Assembly (NCBI RefSeq): GCF_016907355.1
Contig: NZ_JAFBBW010000001.1
Location: 558,001 to 622,000, forward strand
Direction of reading: 5' to 3'
Source: Agromyces aurantiacus
Lineage (GTDB): Bacteria > Actinomycetota > Actinomycetes > Actinomycetales > Microbacteriaceae
DNA: 64,000 nucleotides
Shown here: piece by piece, positions 41,585-52,633 of the stretch
How positions within the stretch are numbered: the stretch's first letter is position 1
How the letters are laid out: the number at the start of each line of letters is the position of its first letter
Program-made: the position numbers and the translations under genes
The notes under the pieces: generated by a model
Seen by the model: the letters and a program-made list of their open reading frames with translations, nothing else
Told to the model about the DNA's origin: nothing
The model's database searches: none

Positions 41585-41642
41585 AAACGGATGCCGCGAC
41601 GCGGCGCGCTGCGAACACGACACGACGACGGGACGAGGTTCG

Positions 41643-43352
41643 GTGACGACGACGTACTTCCACGGTGGCACGGTGTGGACGGGAGCCGGCGCCGACGAGG
41701 GCGCCCTGCTCGTACGCGACGGCCGGGTCGAGGCGGTCGGCGCGGCGGCCGAGGCCGCGGCATCCGGAGCCGACGCCGTCGTCGACCTCGACGGCGGGTT
41801 CCTCATGCCCTCGTTCGGCGACGGACACGCCCACCCGATGTTCGGCGGCCTCGAGGCCGAGGGGCCGAACGTGCGCGCGTGCGGCTCGGTCGCCGAGATC
41901 GTCGCCGAGGTGCGGCGCTACGCCCAGGAGCACCCCGAGCTCGAGTGGATCACGGGCGCCTCGTACGACGGCAGCCTCGCCGCGGCCGGCCTCTTCGATG
42001 CGCGCTGGCTCGACGAGGCCGTCGCCGATCGCCCCGTGATGCTCCGTGCCTGGGACTACCACACCGTGTGGGTCAACTCGAAGGCCCTCGAGCTGGCCGG
42101 CATCGACGCGGCGACGCCCGAGCCCGAGCTCGGCGAGATCCCGCGCCGCGAGGACGGCACGCCGCTCGGCACGCTCCGCGAATGGGGCGCGGTCGACCTC
42201 GTCACCGCGGTCATGCCGCCGCGCGAGATCGAGACGGGCGTGCGCGCACTCGAGCGCGCCGGACGGTACTTCCTCGAGCGCGGCGTCACCTGGGTGCAGG
42301 ACGCGTGGGTCGAGCCGGCCGACCTCGAGGTGTATCTCGCGGCCGCAGCATCCGATGCCCTGCCCGTGCGGTTCAACCTCGCGTTCTACGCCGACCCGCG
42401 CCGGTTCGCCGACGAGCTGCCCGGCATGCTCGCCGCTCGCGGGCGGGTCGAGGCATCCGGCTCGCCGCTGCTCACCGCGCACACCGTGAAGTTCTTCGCC
42501 GACGGCGTCGTCGAGAACGAGACCGGCGCCCTGCTCGAGCCCTACTGCTCTGGCCTGCACTCGCACGGCATGTCGGTGTGGGGCGCCGAGCGCCTCGCGG
42601 AGGCCGTGCGATCTGCGGATGCCGCGGGCTTCCAAGTGCACGTCCACGCCATCGGCGACGCGGCCGTGCGCCAGGCGCTCGACGCGATCGAGCGCGCGAT
42701 CGAGGCCAACGGCCCGCGAGACCGACGACCCGTCATCGCCCACGCCCAGCTCGTCGACGACGCCGACCTCGCCCGTTTCGCCCAGCTCGGCGTGATCGCC
42801 AACATGCAGCCGCTCTGGGCCCAGCTCGACGCGCTGATGACCGTGCTCACCGTGCCGCGGCTCGGGCAGGAGCGGGCCGACCGGCAGTACCGCATGCGCT
42901 CGCTGGCCTCCACGGGCGCCGTCCTCGCCTTCGGCTCGGACTGGCCGGTCTCCTCGGGCGACCCGCGCGACGGGCTCGCGATCGCGGCGTCCCGCCGCAC
43001 CGTCGACGGCGAGCCCGCGGGCGGCTGGACCCCGCACGAGATCGTGCCAATGGAGGCCGCACTGTCCGCCTACACCGCGGCGGTCGCGCACCAGGCCCTC
43101 GCCGACTCGGTCGACGCGCCGTGGGGCCGGATCGTCCCGGGCGCGAGCGCCGACCTGGCCTGGCTCGCGCGCGACCCGCGCGAGGTCGATCCGCACGAAC
43201 TGCCCCGCGTGGCAGTGCGCGAGACCTACCTCGCGGGCGTCCCGTGCCTCGCCGGCCCCGCGGCATCCGATGCTCGTCCTGTCACCCCCGAGACCCCCGC
43301 AGCACCCGACACCCCCGCCCGAGACGAGCGCAGCGTTGCGCTCCGCCCCTGA
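41643..43352 (+). CDS. YtcJ-type metal-dependent amidohydrolase, 569 aa
   Basis: Amidohydro_3 family enzyme. Metal ligands appear in MPSFGDGHAHPMFGG (H-x-H), VHVHAIGDAAVRQAL, PVIAHAQLVDDADLARF and FGSDWPVSSGDPRDGL. The N-terminal beta-sandwich starts TTYFHGGTVWTGAGADEGALLVRDGRVEAVG. Members hydrolyse exocyclic amide, formamide or lactam-like bonds; the substrate is unknown. The next gene is an amino-acid permease 16 bp downstream, so the pair may import and hydrolyse one nitrogen compound under TetR control. GACGAGG precedes the GTG. Confidence 0.88.
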   Translation: MTTTYFHGGTVWTGAGADEGALLVRDGRVEAVGAAAEAAASGADAVVDLDGGFLMPSFGDGHAHPMFGGLEAEGPNVRACGSVAEIVAEVRRYAQEHPELEWITGASYDGSLAAAGLFDARWLDEAVADRPVMLRAWDYHTVWVNSKALELAGIDAATPEPELGEIPRREDGTPLGTLREWGAVDLVTAVMPPREIETGVRALERAGRYFLERGVTWVQDAWVEPADLEVYLAAAASDALPVRFNLAFYADPRRFADELPGMLAARGRVEASGSPLLTAHTVKFFADGVVENETGALLEPYCSGLHSHGMSVWGAERLAEAVRSADAAGFQVHVHAIGDAAVRQALDAIERAIEANGPRDRRPVIAHAQLVDDADLARFAQLGVIANMQPLWAQLDALMTVLTVPRLGQERADRQYRMRSLASTGAVLAFGSDWPVSSGDPRDGLAIAASRRTVDGEPAGGWTPHEIVPMEAALSAYTAAVAHQALADSVDAPWGRIVPGASADLAWLARDPREVDPHELPRVAVRETYLAGVPCLAGPAASDARPVTPETPAAPDTPARDERSVALRP

Positions 43353-43368
43353 GAGGAACCCACCCCCG

Positions 43369-44802
43369 ATGTCCCAGTCCACCGTCGCCGGCACGACCGG
43401 CCACGCCCCATCCGGACCCGACGGCGCCCACCTGCGCCGCGTGCTCGGCGTGCCCTCGCTCGTGCTGTTCGGGCTCGTCTACATGGTGCCGCTCACGGTC
43501 TTCACGACCTATGGCATCGTCACGCAGCTCACGGGCGGCCGCGTCCCGCTCGCCTACGTCATCACGCTCGTCGCCATGTTCTTCACCGCCCGGTCGTACG
43601 CGCGGATGGCGGTGGCCTACCCCTTCGCGGGCTCCGCCTACGTGTACGCGCAGCGCAGCTTCGGCCCTGGCGTCGGGTTCCTCGCCGGGTGGTCGCTCAT
43701 GCTCGACTACCTGTTCCTGCCGATGATCAACTACCTCGTGATCGGCATCTACCTGAACGCCGCCTTCCCGGCCGTGCCGCAGTGGGTGTTCATCGTCGCG
43801 TCGATCGCGATCGTCACCGTGCTGAACGTCGTCGGCATCGTCTCGGTCGCGCGCGCCAACTTCGTGATCATCGCCGTGCAGACGCTGTTCATCGTCGCCT
43901 TCGTGGCACTCAGCCTCGTCGCGGTCGGCGGCACCGGGCAGGTCGACCTGCTCGCGCCGTTCACCGGCGACGGCACCGTCGAGGGCCCGGGCGTGCTGTT
44001 CGCCGGCGCGGCCGTGCTGTGCCTGTCCTTCCTCGGATTCGACGCGGTCTCGACCCTTTCGGAGGAGGCGAAGGACCCCACCCGCTCGGTGCCGCGGGCG
44101 ATCATGTTCACGACCGTCGCGGCCGGCGTGATCTTCATCCTGCTGTCGTACCTCTCGCAGGTGGTGTTCCCGTCGAACGACTTCGCCTCGGTCGACTCGG
44201 CGGCGCTCGACGTCATGGGCGCGGCCGGCGGCGAATTCCTCGCCGTGTTCTTCACCGCGGCGTACATCGCGGGCGCGATGGGATCCGCCCTCACCTCGCA
44301 GGCGTCGGTCGCGCGCATCCTCTACGCGATGGGGCGGGACCGGGTGCTGCCGCACGCGGTGTTCGGGCGGCTGTCCGCCCGGTTCCGCACGCCGGTCATC
44401 TCGATCCTCGTGGTGTCGGCGATCTCGATGCTCGCGGTCGTGATCGACCTCGGCCTGCTCGTCGAGATGATCAGCTTCGGCGCGCTCATCGCGTTCTCGG
44501 TCGTGAACCTCACGGTCATCAAGCACTACTTCCTCGACCGGCACGAGCGCTCGGGCGGGGCCGTGGTGAACAACCTCGTGCTGCCGCTCATCGGCTTCGC
44601 GCTCACGCTGTGGCTGTGGACGAGCCTCTCGCCGCGCACGTTCGTCGTCGGGCTCATCTGGCTCGGACTCGGCGTCGTGCTGCTCGCGGTCGTGACGCGC
44701 GGGTTCCGCCGCCCCGTGCCGATGCTCGACCTCCGCGAGGAGGTCGGGCACGACGAGTCGCCCGCCGAGGCGACTCCCGTGGACGAGCGCGCGCAGGGGT
44801 AG
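43369..44802 (+). CDS. APC family amino acid permease, 477 aa
   Basis: Twelve-helix transporter. VLGVPSLVLFGLVYMVPLTVFTTYGIVTQLTGGRVPLAYVI and YPFAGSAYVYAQRSFGPGVGFLAGWSLMLDYLFLPMINYL are typical, followed by LGFDAVSTLSEEAKDPTRSVPRAI. It resembles PuuP- and YifK-like uptake systems for amino acids or amines. GAGAGGA precedes the ATG at 43369, although the frame is open for 33 more codons inside the previous gene. It shares an operon with the amidohydrolase. Confidence 0.92.
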   Translation: MSQSTVAGTTGHAPSGPDGAHLRRVLGVPSLVLFGLVYMVPLTVFTTYGIVTQLTGGRVPLAYVITLVAMFFTARSYARMAVAYPFAGSAYVYAQRSFGPGVGFLAGWSLMLDYLFLPMINYLVIGIYLNAAFPAVPQWVFIVASIAIVTVLNVVGIVSVARANFVIIAVQTLFIVAFVALSLVAVGGTGQVDLLAPFTGDGTVEGPGVLFAGAAVLCLSFLGFDAVSTLSEEAKDPTRSVPRAIMFTTVAAGVIFILLSYLSQVVFPSNDFASVDSAALDVMGAAGGEFLAVFFTAAYIAGAMGSALTSQASVARILYAMGRDRVLPHAVFGRLSARFRTPVISILVVSAISMLAVVIDLGLLVEMISFGALIAFSVVNLTVIKHYFLDRHERSGGAVVNNLVLPLIGFALTLWLWTSLSPRTFVVGLIWLGLGVVLLAVVTRGFRRPVPMLDLREEVGHDESPAEATPVDERAQG

Positions 44803-44914
44803 CCGCGTTCGGCACGCCCGCCCGTCGTCCGCGTCCGCGGCGGCGGGCGGGCCTTCGCGTGGGCGGGGCACGCGGGTGGGTTCCGTGGGTGCGTCGAGGA
44901 CGTGGAGGGTTCGC
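44803..44914. other. Gap after the APC permease
   Basis: No gene is seen. The first ~55 bp are GC-rich with CGGGCGGGC-type runs. From ~44870 a degenerate copy of the repeat-array linker (GTGGGTTCCGTGGGTGCG) leads into array B. Confidence 0.5.
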
Positions 44915-45165
44915 GAGTCCCGGGTTGTTGCGGGTGCACCCGCGCGGAGGCGGGACTCGGGATGGTGCGGGAATCCTCGCGGGGTCGGGCCATCCGTGGG
45001 TTTCGTGTGTGGGTTCGCGAGTCCCGGGTTGTTGCGGGGTGCACCCGCCGAAAGTCGGGACTCGATGGTGCGGGAACCCTCGCGGGGTCGGGCCATCCGT
45101 GGTTCTCGTGTGTGGGTTCGTGAGTCCCGGGTTGTTGCGGGTGCACCCGCCGGGGGCGAGGGCGG
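44915..45165 (+). repeat. Tandem palindrome array B, units of 103-104 bp
   Basis: GAGTCCCGGGTTGTTGCGG starts at 44915, 45019 and 45122. The first unit is closed by CGGGACTC (to 44958), pairing with its own GAGTCCCG. The core GCGGGTGCACCCGC is the same as in array A; the second unit has one extra G. Linkers here (CTCGCGGGGTCGGGCCATCC) are unrelated to those of array A. Confidence 0.88.
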
Positions 45166-45256
45166 GAGCCACGGCGGTGACGCAGGGGCCCGCGCGCCGC
45201 GGCATCCGTTCGCGGTGGGCGGACGCAACCCCCCGGAAACCGCTCGCCGCGCGGCG

Positions 45257-45262
45257 TAGGGT
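45257..45262 (+). promoter_or_regulatory. -10 element of the LLM oxidoreductase gene
   Basis: TAGGGT, 6 nt before the ATG at 45269. Confidence 0.55.
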
Positions 45263-45268
45263 CGAGGC

Positions 45269-46102
45269 ATGACCCTCGACGCATCCAACGCTCCCGCGCG
45301 CCTCGGCGTGCAGCTCCAGCCGCAGCACGCGACCTACTCGCAGATCCGCGACGCGGTGCTCCGCATGGAGGACCTCGGCGTCGACGTCGTCTTCAACTGG
45401 GACCACTTCTTCCCGCTCACGGGAGAGCGCGACGGCCTGCACTTCGAGGCGTGGACCATGCTCGGCGCGTGGGCCGAGCAGACCGAGCGCGTCGAGTTCG
45501 GCACGCTCGTGAACTGCAACTCGTACCGCAACGCCGACCTCCAGGCCGACATGGCGCGCACACTCGACCACATCAGCGCGAAGGGCGGCGACACCGGCCG
45601 GTTCATCTTCGGCACCGGGTCGGGATGGTTCGAGCGCGACTACGACGAGTACGGATACGAGTTCGGCACCGTCGGCTCGCGGCTCGACGACCTCGCCGAG
45701 GCGCTGCCGCGCGTCAAGGCGCGCTGGGCCAAACTGAACCCGGCGCCGACGCGCGACATCCCGATCATGATCGGCGGCAAGGGCGAGCAGAAGACCCTTC
45801 GTCTCGTCGCCGAGCACGCCGACATCTGGCACTCGTTCGTGGCGCCGGGCGACCTCCGGCACAAGCTCGACGTGCTCGCCCGCTGGGGCGAGAAGGTCGG
45901 CCGGGATGTCACGGAGATCACGGTCTCGAACGAGCTCGACCGCCGCGGCCTCGACGACGAGCACGCCGACGCGCTGTACGACGCGGGCGTGCGCCTGTTC
46001 ACGATCGGCATCTCGGGGCCCCACTACGAGGACACGGCCGTCCGGCACTGGCTCGAGTGGCGCGACCGCAAGAACGGCGGGCGCCGGGCCGACGCGGCCT
46101 GA
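45269..46102 (+). CDS. LLM class F420-dependent oxidoreductase, 277 aa
   Basis: Luciferase-like (beta/alpha)8 flavin/F420 enzyme: LGVQLQPQHATYSQIRDAVLRMEDLGVDVVFNWDHFFPL, GTLVNCNSYRNADLQADMARTLDHISAKG, FGTGSGWFERDYDEYGYEFGT and IPIMIGGKGEQKTLRLVAEHADIWH. It fits the actinobacterial group that transfers hydride from F420H2 rather than FMNH2. The substrate is unknown. It is flanked by array B upstream and a convergent hypothetical gene. Confidence 0.88.
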   Translation: MTLDASNAPARLGVQLQPQHATYSQIRDAVLRMEDLGVDVVFNWDHFFPLTGERDGLHFEAWTMLGAWAEQTERVEFGTLVNCNSYRNADLQADMARTLDHISAKGGDTGRFIFGTGSGWFERDYDEYGYEFGTVGSRLDDLAEALPRVKARWAKLNPAPTRDIPIMIGGKGEQKTLRLVAEHADIWHSFVAPGDLRHKLDVLARWGEKVGRDVTEITVSNELDRRGLDDEHADALYDAGVRLFTIGISGPHYEDTAVRHWLEWRDRKNGGRRADAA

Positions 46103-46109
46103 GCCGGCG

Positions 46110-46898
46110 TCAGCTCGCGGGACGGGTGGTGATCGCCACCTCGCCCGAGGGTGCCCACGTCACCTGGTGCAGCACGTCGCCGAACGCGCTCTCGGTGGAC
46201 AGCCCGGTGCCCGGGAACATGCCGTCGACGGTGCACGACGACGCGCCGCCGACGTCGCGGAGCTCGACCTGGAGGCAGAGCTGGGTGCCGTCGGCGCTGC
46301 GCGCGGCGTGCACCGATGCCCCGTCGGGCAGCGTCGCCAGCCGGCGGTAGCTCGCCGAGTCGAGGTCGTGATCGACGAAGGCGGGAAGGTCCTCGGGTGC
46401 CTGTGCGCGCTCGAACACGTCGGTCGCCTGGATCTCGCTGATCGGCACGGCGGCCGGATCGTCCCGATCCGCGAGCTCGAACGTCACGTCGTCGTCGGCC
46501 GCCGACCCGGTGGACTGACCCGAGAGGTTCGTCGTCGCCTGCATCCCCGAGAGCCAGCCCGCGCCGAATCCCACCACGAGCGCGATGGCGCCGGCGAGCA
46601 CGCCGATCCGCACGACCTGCGATGCGGGCGGATGAGTCGGCCCGTCGGGGGAGCGCGCCGGCTCGCGCAGCTCGTCGAACACGTCGGTGCCGGTCACCGA
46701 CGCCGGGGCCGCTGCCGCGGCCGGGGTGGCCGCGGCGCCGCTCGGGCCGCCCTCCACCGAGGGCCCGTCGGCCGACGCGGGCGCATGACCGCGCCGCAGC
46801 GCCGCCAGCTCGTCGGCGGCAGCAGCGCGTTCGGCGTCGCTCGCGCCGGCGCCGTAGGCGGCGCGTTGGAGTTCGGCGATGCGCTCGGCGTTCGGCAT
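46110..46898 (-). CDS. Single-pass membrane protein, 262 aa
   Basis: No family is recognised. The cytoplasmic N-terminus (~1-95) starts with a helix rich in Ala/Glu (RIAELQRAAYGAGASDAERAAAADELAAL) and is then Pro/Ala-rich. One helix follows (~96-118, VVRIGVLAGAIALVVGFGAGWLSG). The outside domain (~119-262) has two Cys (LCLQVEL, SSCTVDG) that could pair. GAGGAG sits before the ATG. It resembles anti-sigma-factor-like topology, but no sigma gene adjoins. Confidence 0.72.
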   Translation of the reverse strand: MPNAERIAELQRAAYGAGASDAERAAAADELAALRRGHAPASADGPSVEGGPSGAAATPAAAAAPASVTGTDVFDELREPARSPDGPTHPPASQVVRIGVLAGAIALVVGFGAGWLSGMQATTNLSGQSTGSAADDDVTFELADRDDPAAVPISEIQATDVFERAQAPEDLPAFVDHDLDSASYRRLATLPDGASVHAARSADGTQLCLQVELRDVGGASSCTVDGMFPGTGLSTESAFGDVLHQVTWAPSGEVAITTRPAS

Positions 46899-47274
46899 CC
46901 GGGTCTCCTCGCTCGGCCGGCGTAGGGCTGCCGGGGCTGCGCCCAGCCTGCCCGAGCCGACGCGACCGGGCAAGCATCGGCTCGCGCAGGATTCGAGCGC
47001 CCCAGTCCGCCGGTCCGACGGCGGAAACATGCAGGCGAGCCATCCGCAAGTCCTGTTCTGTTGCGTCAGGCGCGGCAACTCGCACGAATCCCGCGTATCA
47101 CGCCGAGAAGGCGCGCGTGGTTCCGTCCACACTGGGAGTGGCGTCTCGACGGCGGCGCGATCCGAACGCCGTCGTCGAGGCTCGAGAGAGCGACCTGGTC
47201 CGCCGACACCCGCACCGGCCCGGCCCGGCGGCTCGCCGCCGAGCTCGGCCCATCGCAACCGTACGAGGAGTGAG
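46899..47274. other. Divergent control region between the membrane protein and ddaH
   Basis: These 376 bases contain no convincing gene. There is a weak dyad GTTGC/GCAAC at 47060-47079, similar to TTGCG boxes near the Lrp and decarboxylase genes. ACGAGGAG just before 47275 is the ddaH ribosome binding site. Confidence 0.4.
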
Positions 47275-48156
47275 ATGTCGACCGTGACCGAGACGCAGAC
47301 CGAGAGCCGCACCGAGGCCGAGACCCGGACCGGCGCGACCCGCCGCACGCCGTCGCCGAAGACCGTGCTGATGTGCCGCCCCGAGCATTTCACGGTGGTG
47401 TACCAGATCAACCCGTGGATGGACCCCGCGAAGCCCACCGACACGGCGCTCGCGGTCGCGCAGTGGCAGACCCTCCACGACACGTACGTCGGGCTGGGCT
47501 TCGAGGTGCACCTCATCGATCCCGTCGAGGGACTCCCCGACATGGTCTACGCGGCCAACGGGGGCACCGTGATCGACGGCATCGCGTACGGCGCCCGGTT
47601 CACGCACGAGCAGCGCGCGGCCGAGGGACCGGCCTACATGGACTGGTTCCGCGGCGCCGGCTTCGACGTGCGCGAGCCCGAGGAGGTCAACGAGGGCGAG
47701 GGCGACTTCCTGCTCGTCGGCGACGTGATCCTCGCCGGCACCGGCTTCCGCAGCGACGCGTCGAGCCACGCCGAACTCGCCCGCATCACCGGCCGCGACG
47801 TGCTCACGCTGAACCTCGTGAACCCGAGCTTCTACCACCTCGACACCGCCATCGCCGTGCTCGACTCCCGCCCCGGCCAGGAGCACATCGCGTACCTGCC
47901 GAGCGCGTTCGACGAGCCCTCGCTCGAGGTCCTGCACGAGCGCTACCCCGACGCGATCCTCGTCTCCGAGGAGGATGCCGCCGTGCTCGGCCTCAACTCG
48001 TACAGCGACGGGCTCAACGTCGTCATCGCGGCGCGCGCCGCCGGGTTCGAGCGGCAGCTGCGCGACGCGGGCTACCAGCCGATCGGCGTCGACCTCTCCG
48101 AGCTGCTGCTCGGCGGCGGCGGCGTGAAGTGCTGCACGCTCGAACTGCGGCGCTGA
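47275..48156 (+). CDS. ddaH: Dimethylarginine dimethylaminohydrolase, 293 aa
   Basis: Converts N(G),N(G)-dimethylarginine (or arginine-like substrates) to citrulline and the free amine. Pentein-fold signatures are VLMCRPEHFTVVYQINPWMDP, DMVYAANGGTVIDG, EGEGDFLLVGDVILAGTGFRSDASSH, catalytic His in VNPSFYHLDTAIAVLD and catalytic Cys in LLGGGGVKCCTLEL. The ~25-residue Thr/Glu-rich N-terminus is variable. ACGAGGAG gives a clear start. In relatives ornithine aminotransferase often follows; here it does not. Confidence 0.9.
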   Translation: MSTVTETQTESRTEAETRTGATRRTPSPKTVLMCRPEHFTVVYQINPWMDPAKPTDTALAVAQWQTLHDTYVGLGFEVHLIDPVEGLPDMVYAANGGTVIDGIAYGARFTHEQRAAEGPAYMDWFRGAGFDVREPEEVNEGEGDFLLVGDVILAGTGFRSDASSHAELARITGRDVLTLNLVNPSFYHLDTAIAVLDSRPGQEHIAYLPSAFDEPSLEVLHERYPDAILVSEEDAAVLGLNSYSDGLNVVIAARAAGFERQLRDAGYQPIGVDLSELLLGGGGVKCCTLELRR

Positions 48157-48171
48157 CCGGCAGTCGGCCGC

Positions 48172-48177
48172 TACGAT
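48172..48177 (+). promoter_or_regulatory. -10 element of the H1-like protein gene
   Basis: TACGAT, about 41 nt before the ATG; CGGGAG in the leader can serve as ribosome binding site. Confidence 0.45.
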
Positions 48178-48218
48178 TCCGGGAACGAGGACACCCAGCC
48201 GACCCGGGAGAGCCGACG

Positions 48219-48992
48219 ATGGCACGCACGAAGCGCAAGGATCAGAAGCCCGCGACGTCCGCCGAGAAGGCCGACAAGGCCGCCGCCAAGGCCGACAAGG
48301 CCGCCGCCAAGGCCGACAAGGCCGAGAAGCAGGCCCGGAAGCAGGCCGACCGCGCACAGCGGGCGGCGGTGGCAGCGCTCGACGCGGCGAAGGCGGCGAT
48401 CGCGAAGGCGGCCGAGCTCGCCAGGCGCGCCGATGAGGCGGCCCGCGCGAGGGCGAAGGAACTCGAGAAGTCGCTCGAGCGGCTCCGCTCGCGCGGTGAG
48501 AAGGCGACGGATGCCTCGGCCGTGCCGTCGCCCGTGACGGCCGCGTCGTCCGCCGAGCCGAGCCCGGCCGAGGCGACCGAGGCCGCACGGGCTGCCGCGG
48601 AGGCGGTCGGCGCCGTCGAGACGGCCGAGCCCGCGGCGGAGGCGGTGCCGGCGAAGAATGCGCCCGCCAAGGAGCCCACGGCGAAGAAGCCCACGGCGAA
48701 GAAGCCCACGGCGAAGAAGGCCGAGTCGAAGAAGGCCGAGGCGAAGAAGCCCGAGGCGAAGAAGGCCACGGCGAAGAAGGCCGAGACGAAGCCGGCACCA
48801 ACGAAGCCGAAGTCGGCCCAGGTCGCCGCGGCGACCTCCACCGCCGCGACGCCTCCCGCCGCGGCATCCGCCGGCCCTGACGACCTCTCGACCCGCTCGG
48901 TCGCCGAGCTCCGCGCGCTGGCCAAGGAGCGCGGCGTGAGCGGCTACTCGCGCATGCCGAAGGCCCAGCTCATCGAGGCGCTCCGCGCCTGA
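48219..48992 (+). CDS. Histone H1-like Lys/Ala-rich protein with C-terminal Rho_N/SAP domain, 257 aa
   Basis: The N-terminal ~90 residues are a charged helix with KADKAAA heptads. A Pro/Ala linker leads to seven pentapeptides of the KKPTA/KKAES/KKAEA type (~148-190), like the tails of bacterial H1-like and HupB proteins. The last ~37 residues (DLSTRSVAELRALAKERGVSGYSRMPKAQLIEALRA) match the Rho N-terminal/SAP-like nucleic-acid-binding fold. It probably coats or compacts DNA or binds RNA. It is not HupB, as it lacks the HU domain. Confidence 0.82.
   Translation: MARTKRKDQKPATSAEKADKAAAKADKAAAKADKAEKQARKQADRAQRAAVAALDAAKAAIAKAAELARRADEAARARAKELEKSLERLRSRGEKATDASAVPSPVTAASSAEPSPAEATEAARAAAEAVGAVETAEPAAEAVPAKNAPAKEPTAKKPTAKKPTAKKAESKKAEAKKPEAKKATAKKAETKPAPTKPKSAQVAAATSTAATPPAAASAGPDDLSTRSVAELRALAKERGVSGYSRMPKAQLIEALRA
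48656..48795 (+). repeat. 15-bp coding tandem repeat
   Basis: Repeats of AAGCCCACGGCGAAG and variants encode the KKPTA-type pentapeptides; such DNA can gain or lose units by slippage. Confidence 0.75.
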
Positions 48993-49040
48993 GCCGCGGC
49001 GGCGGGCCGCCCCGCCGCCGTGACCGAGGCCGCGCCCCGC

Positions 49041-51970
<2,930 letters not shown>

Positions 51971-52114
51971 GGCGCAAGCATGCTGGCGCGGCGCATCGTG
52001 CGGTAAGCACCCCGTTCGGGGGACACCCGGACGGGAGGTCGTCGGTCGGAGTCAGCGGGAGTGCGGCCGTCGAGCTCGGTCCGCAACCCGTAGCCGGCTC
52101 CCAGCCGCGAGCCC

Positions 52115-52120
52115 TACCGT
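52115..52120 (+). promoter_or_regulatory. -10 element of the MSMEG_6728-type gene
   Basis: TACCGT, 26 nt before the GTG, with GGAAGGGGG in the leader. Confidence 0.45.
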
Positions 52121-52146
52121 GTCCTCACGCACGGAAGGGGGCCGAG

Positions 52147-52605
52147 GTGCAGACGTTCCTCCCGTTCGCCGAGTTCGACCGCAGCGCGGCCGCGCTCGAC
52201 ACGGTGCGGCTCGGCAAGCAGCGCGTCGAGACCCTGCAGGTCATGCGCGCCCTGACGATCCCCGACTACGGATGGCGCCACCATCCGGTCGTGCGCATGT
52301 GGCGCGGGTTCCGCCCGGCCCTCATGGCCTACCAGGACGCGGTCTGCGACGAATGGGAGCGGCGGGGCCACGTCGACACATGCCGTGCCAAGACGCTCGT
52401 CGACCTCGACGTCGACCACCACGACGGCGCGGCGTACCGCGATCGGGACTTCACGCTGCCGCCGTGGGTCGGCGACGACGCGTTCCACCGCTCGCACCGT
52501 TCGAACCTGCTGCGGAAGGATCCGGAGTTCTACTCCGACTTCGCGGCCGAGGTGCCGGCCGACCTGCCGTACGTGTGGCCGCCAGGGCACGAGACGATCG
52601 TCTGA
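52147..52605 (+). CDS. MSMEG_6728 family protein (pyrimidine dimer DNA glycosylase-like), 152 aa
   Basis: The sequence opens VQTFLPFAEFDRSAAALDTVRLGKQRVETLQVMRAL and contains HHPVVRMWRGFRPALMAYQDAVCDEWERRGHVDT and LPPWVGDDAFHRSHRSNLLRKDPEFY. This is the pattern of the MSMEG_6728 group, distantly related to T4 endonuclease V-type pyrimidine dimer glycosylases. A DNA repair role is plausible but not shown. A GGAAGGGGG site precedes the GTG. Confidence 0.88.
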   Translation: MQTFLPFAEFDRSAAALDTVRLGKQRVETLQVMRALTIPDYGWRHHPVVRMWRGFRPALMAYQDAVCDEWERRGHVDTCRAKTLVDLDVDHHDGAAYRDRDFTLPPWVGDDAFHRSHRSNLLRKDPEFYSDFAAEVPADLPYVWPPGHETIV

Positions 52606-52633
52606 CGAGCCCGGGCCCGCGCCTGGGCTCGCG

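Noticed and set aside
29525..45165. Replication origin iterons or parS sites
   Set aside because: The core contains GTGCAC, not the GTTTCACGTGAAAC-type parS, there are no DnaA-box clusters, and no dnaA, parB or rep gene is nearby.
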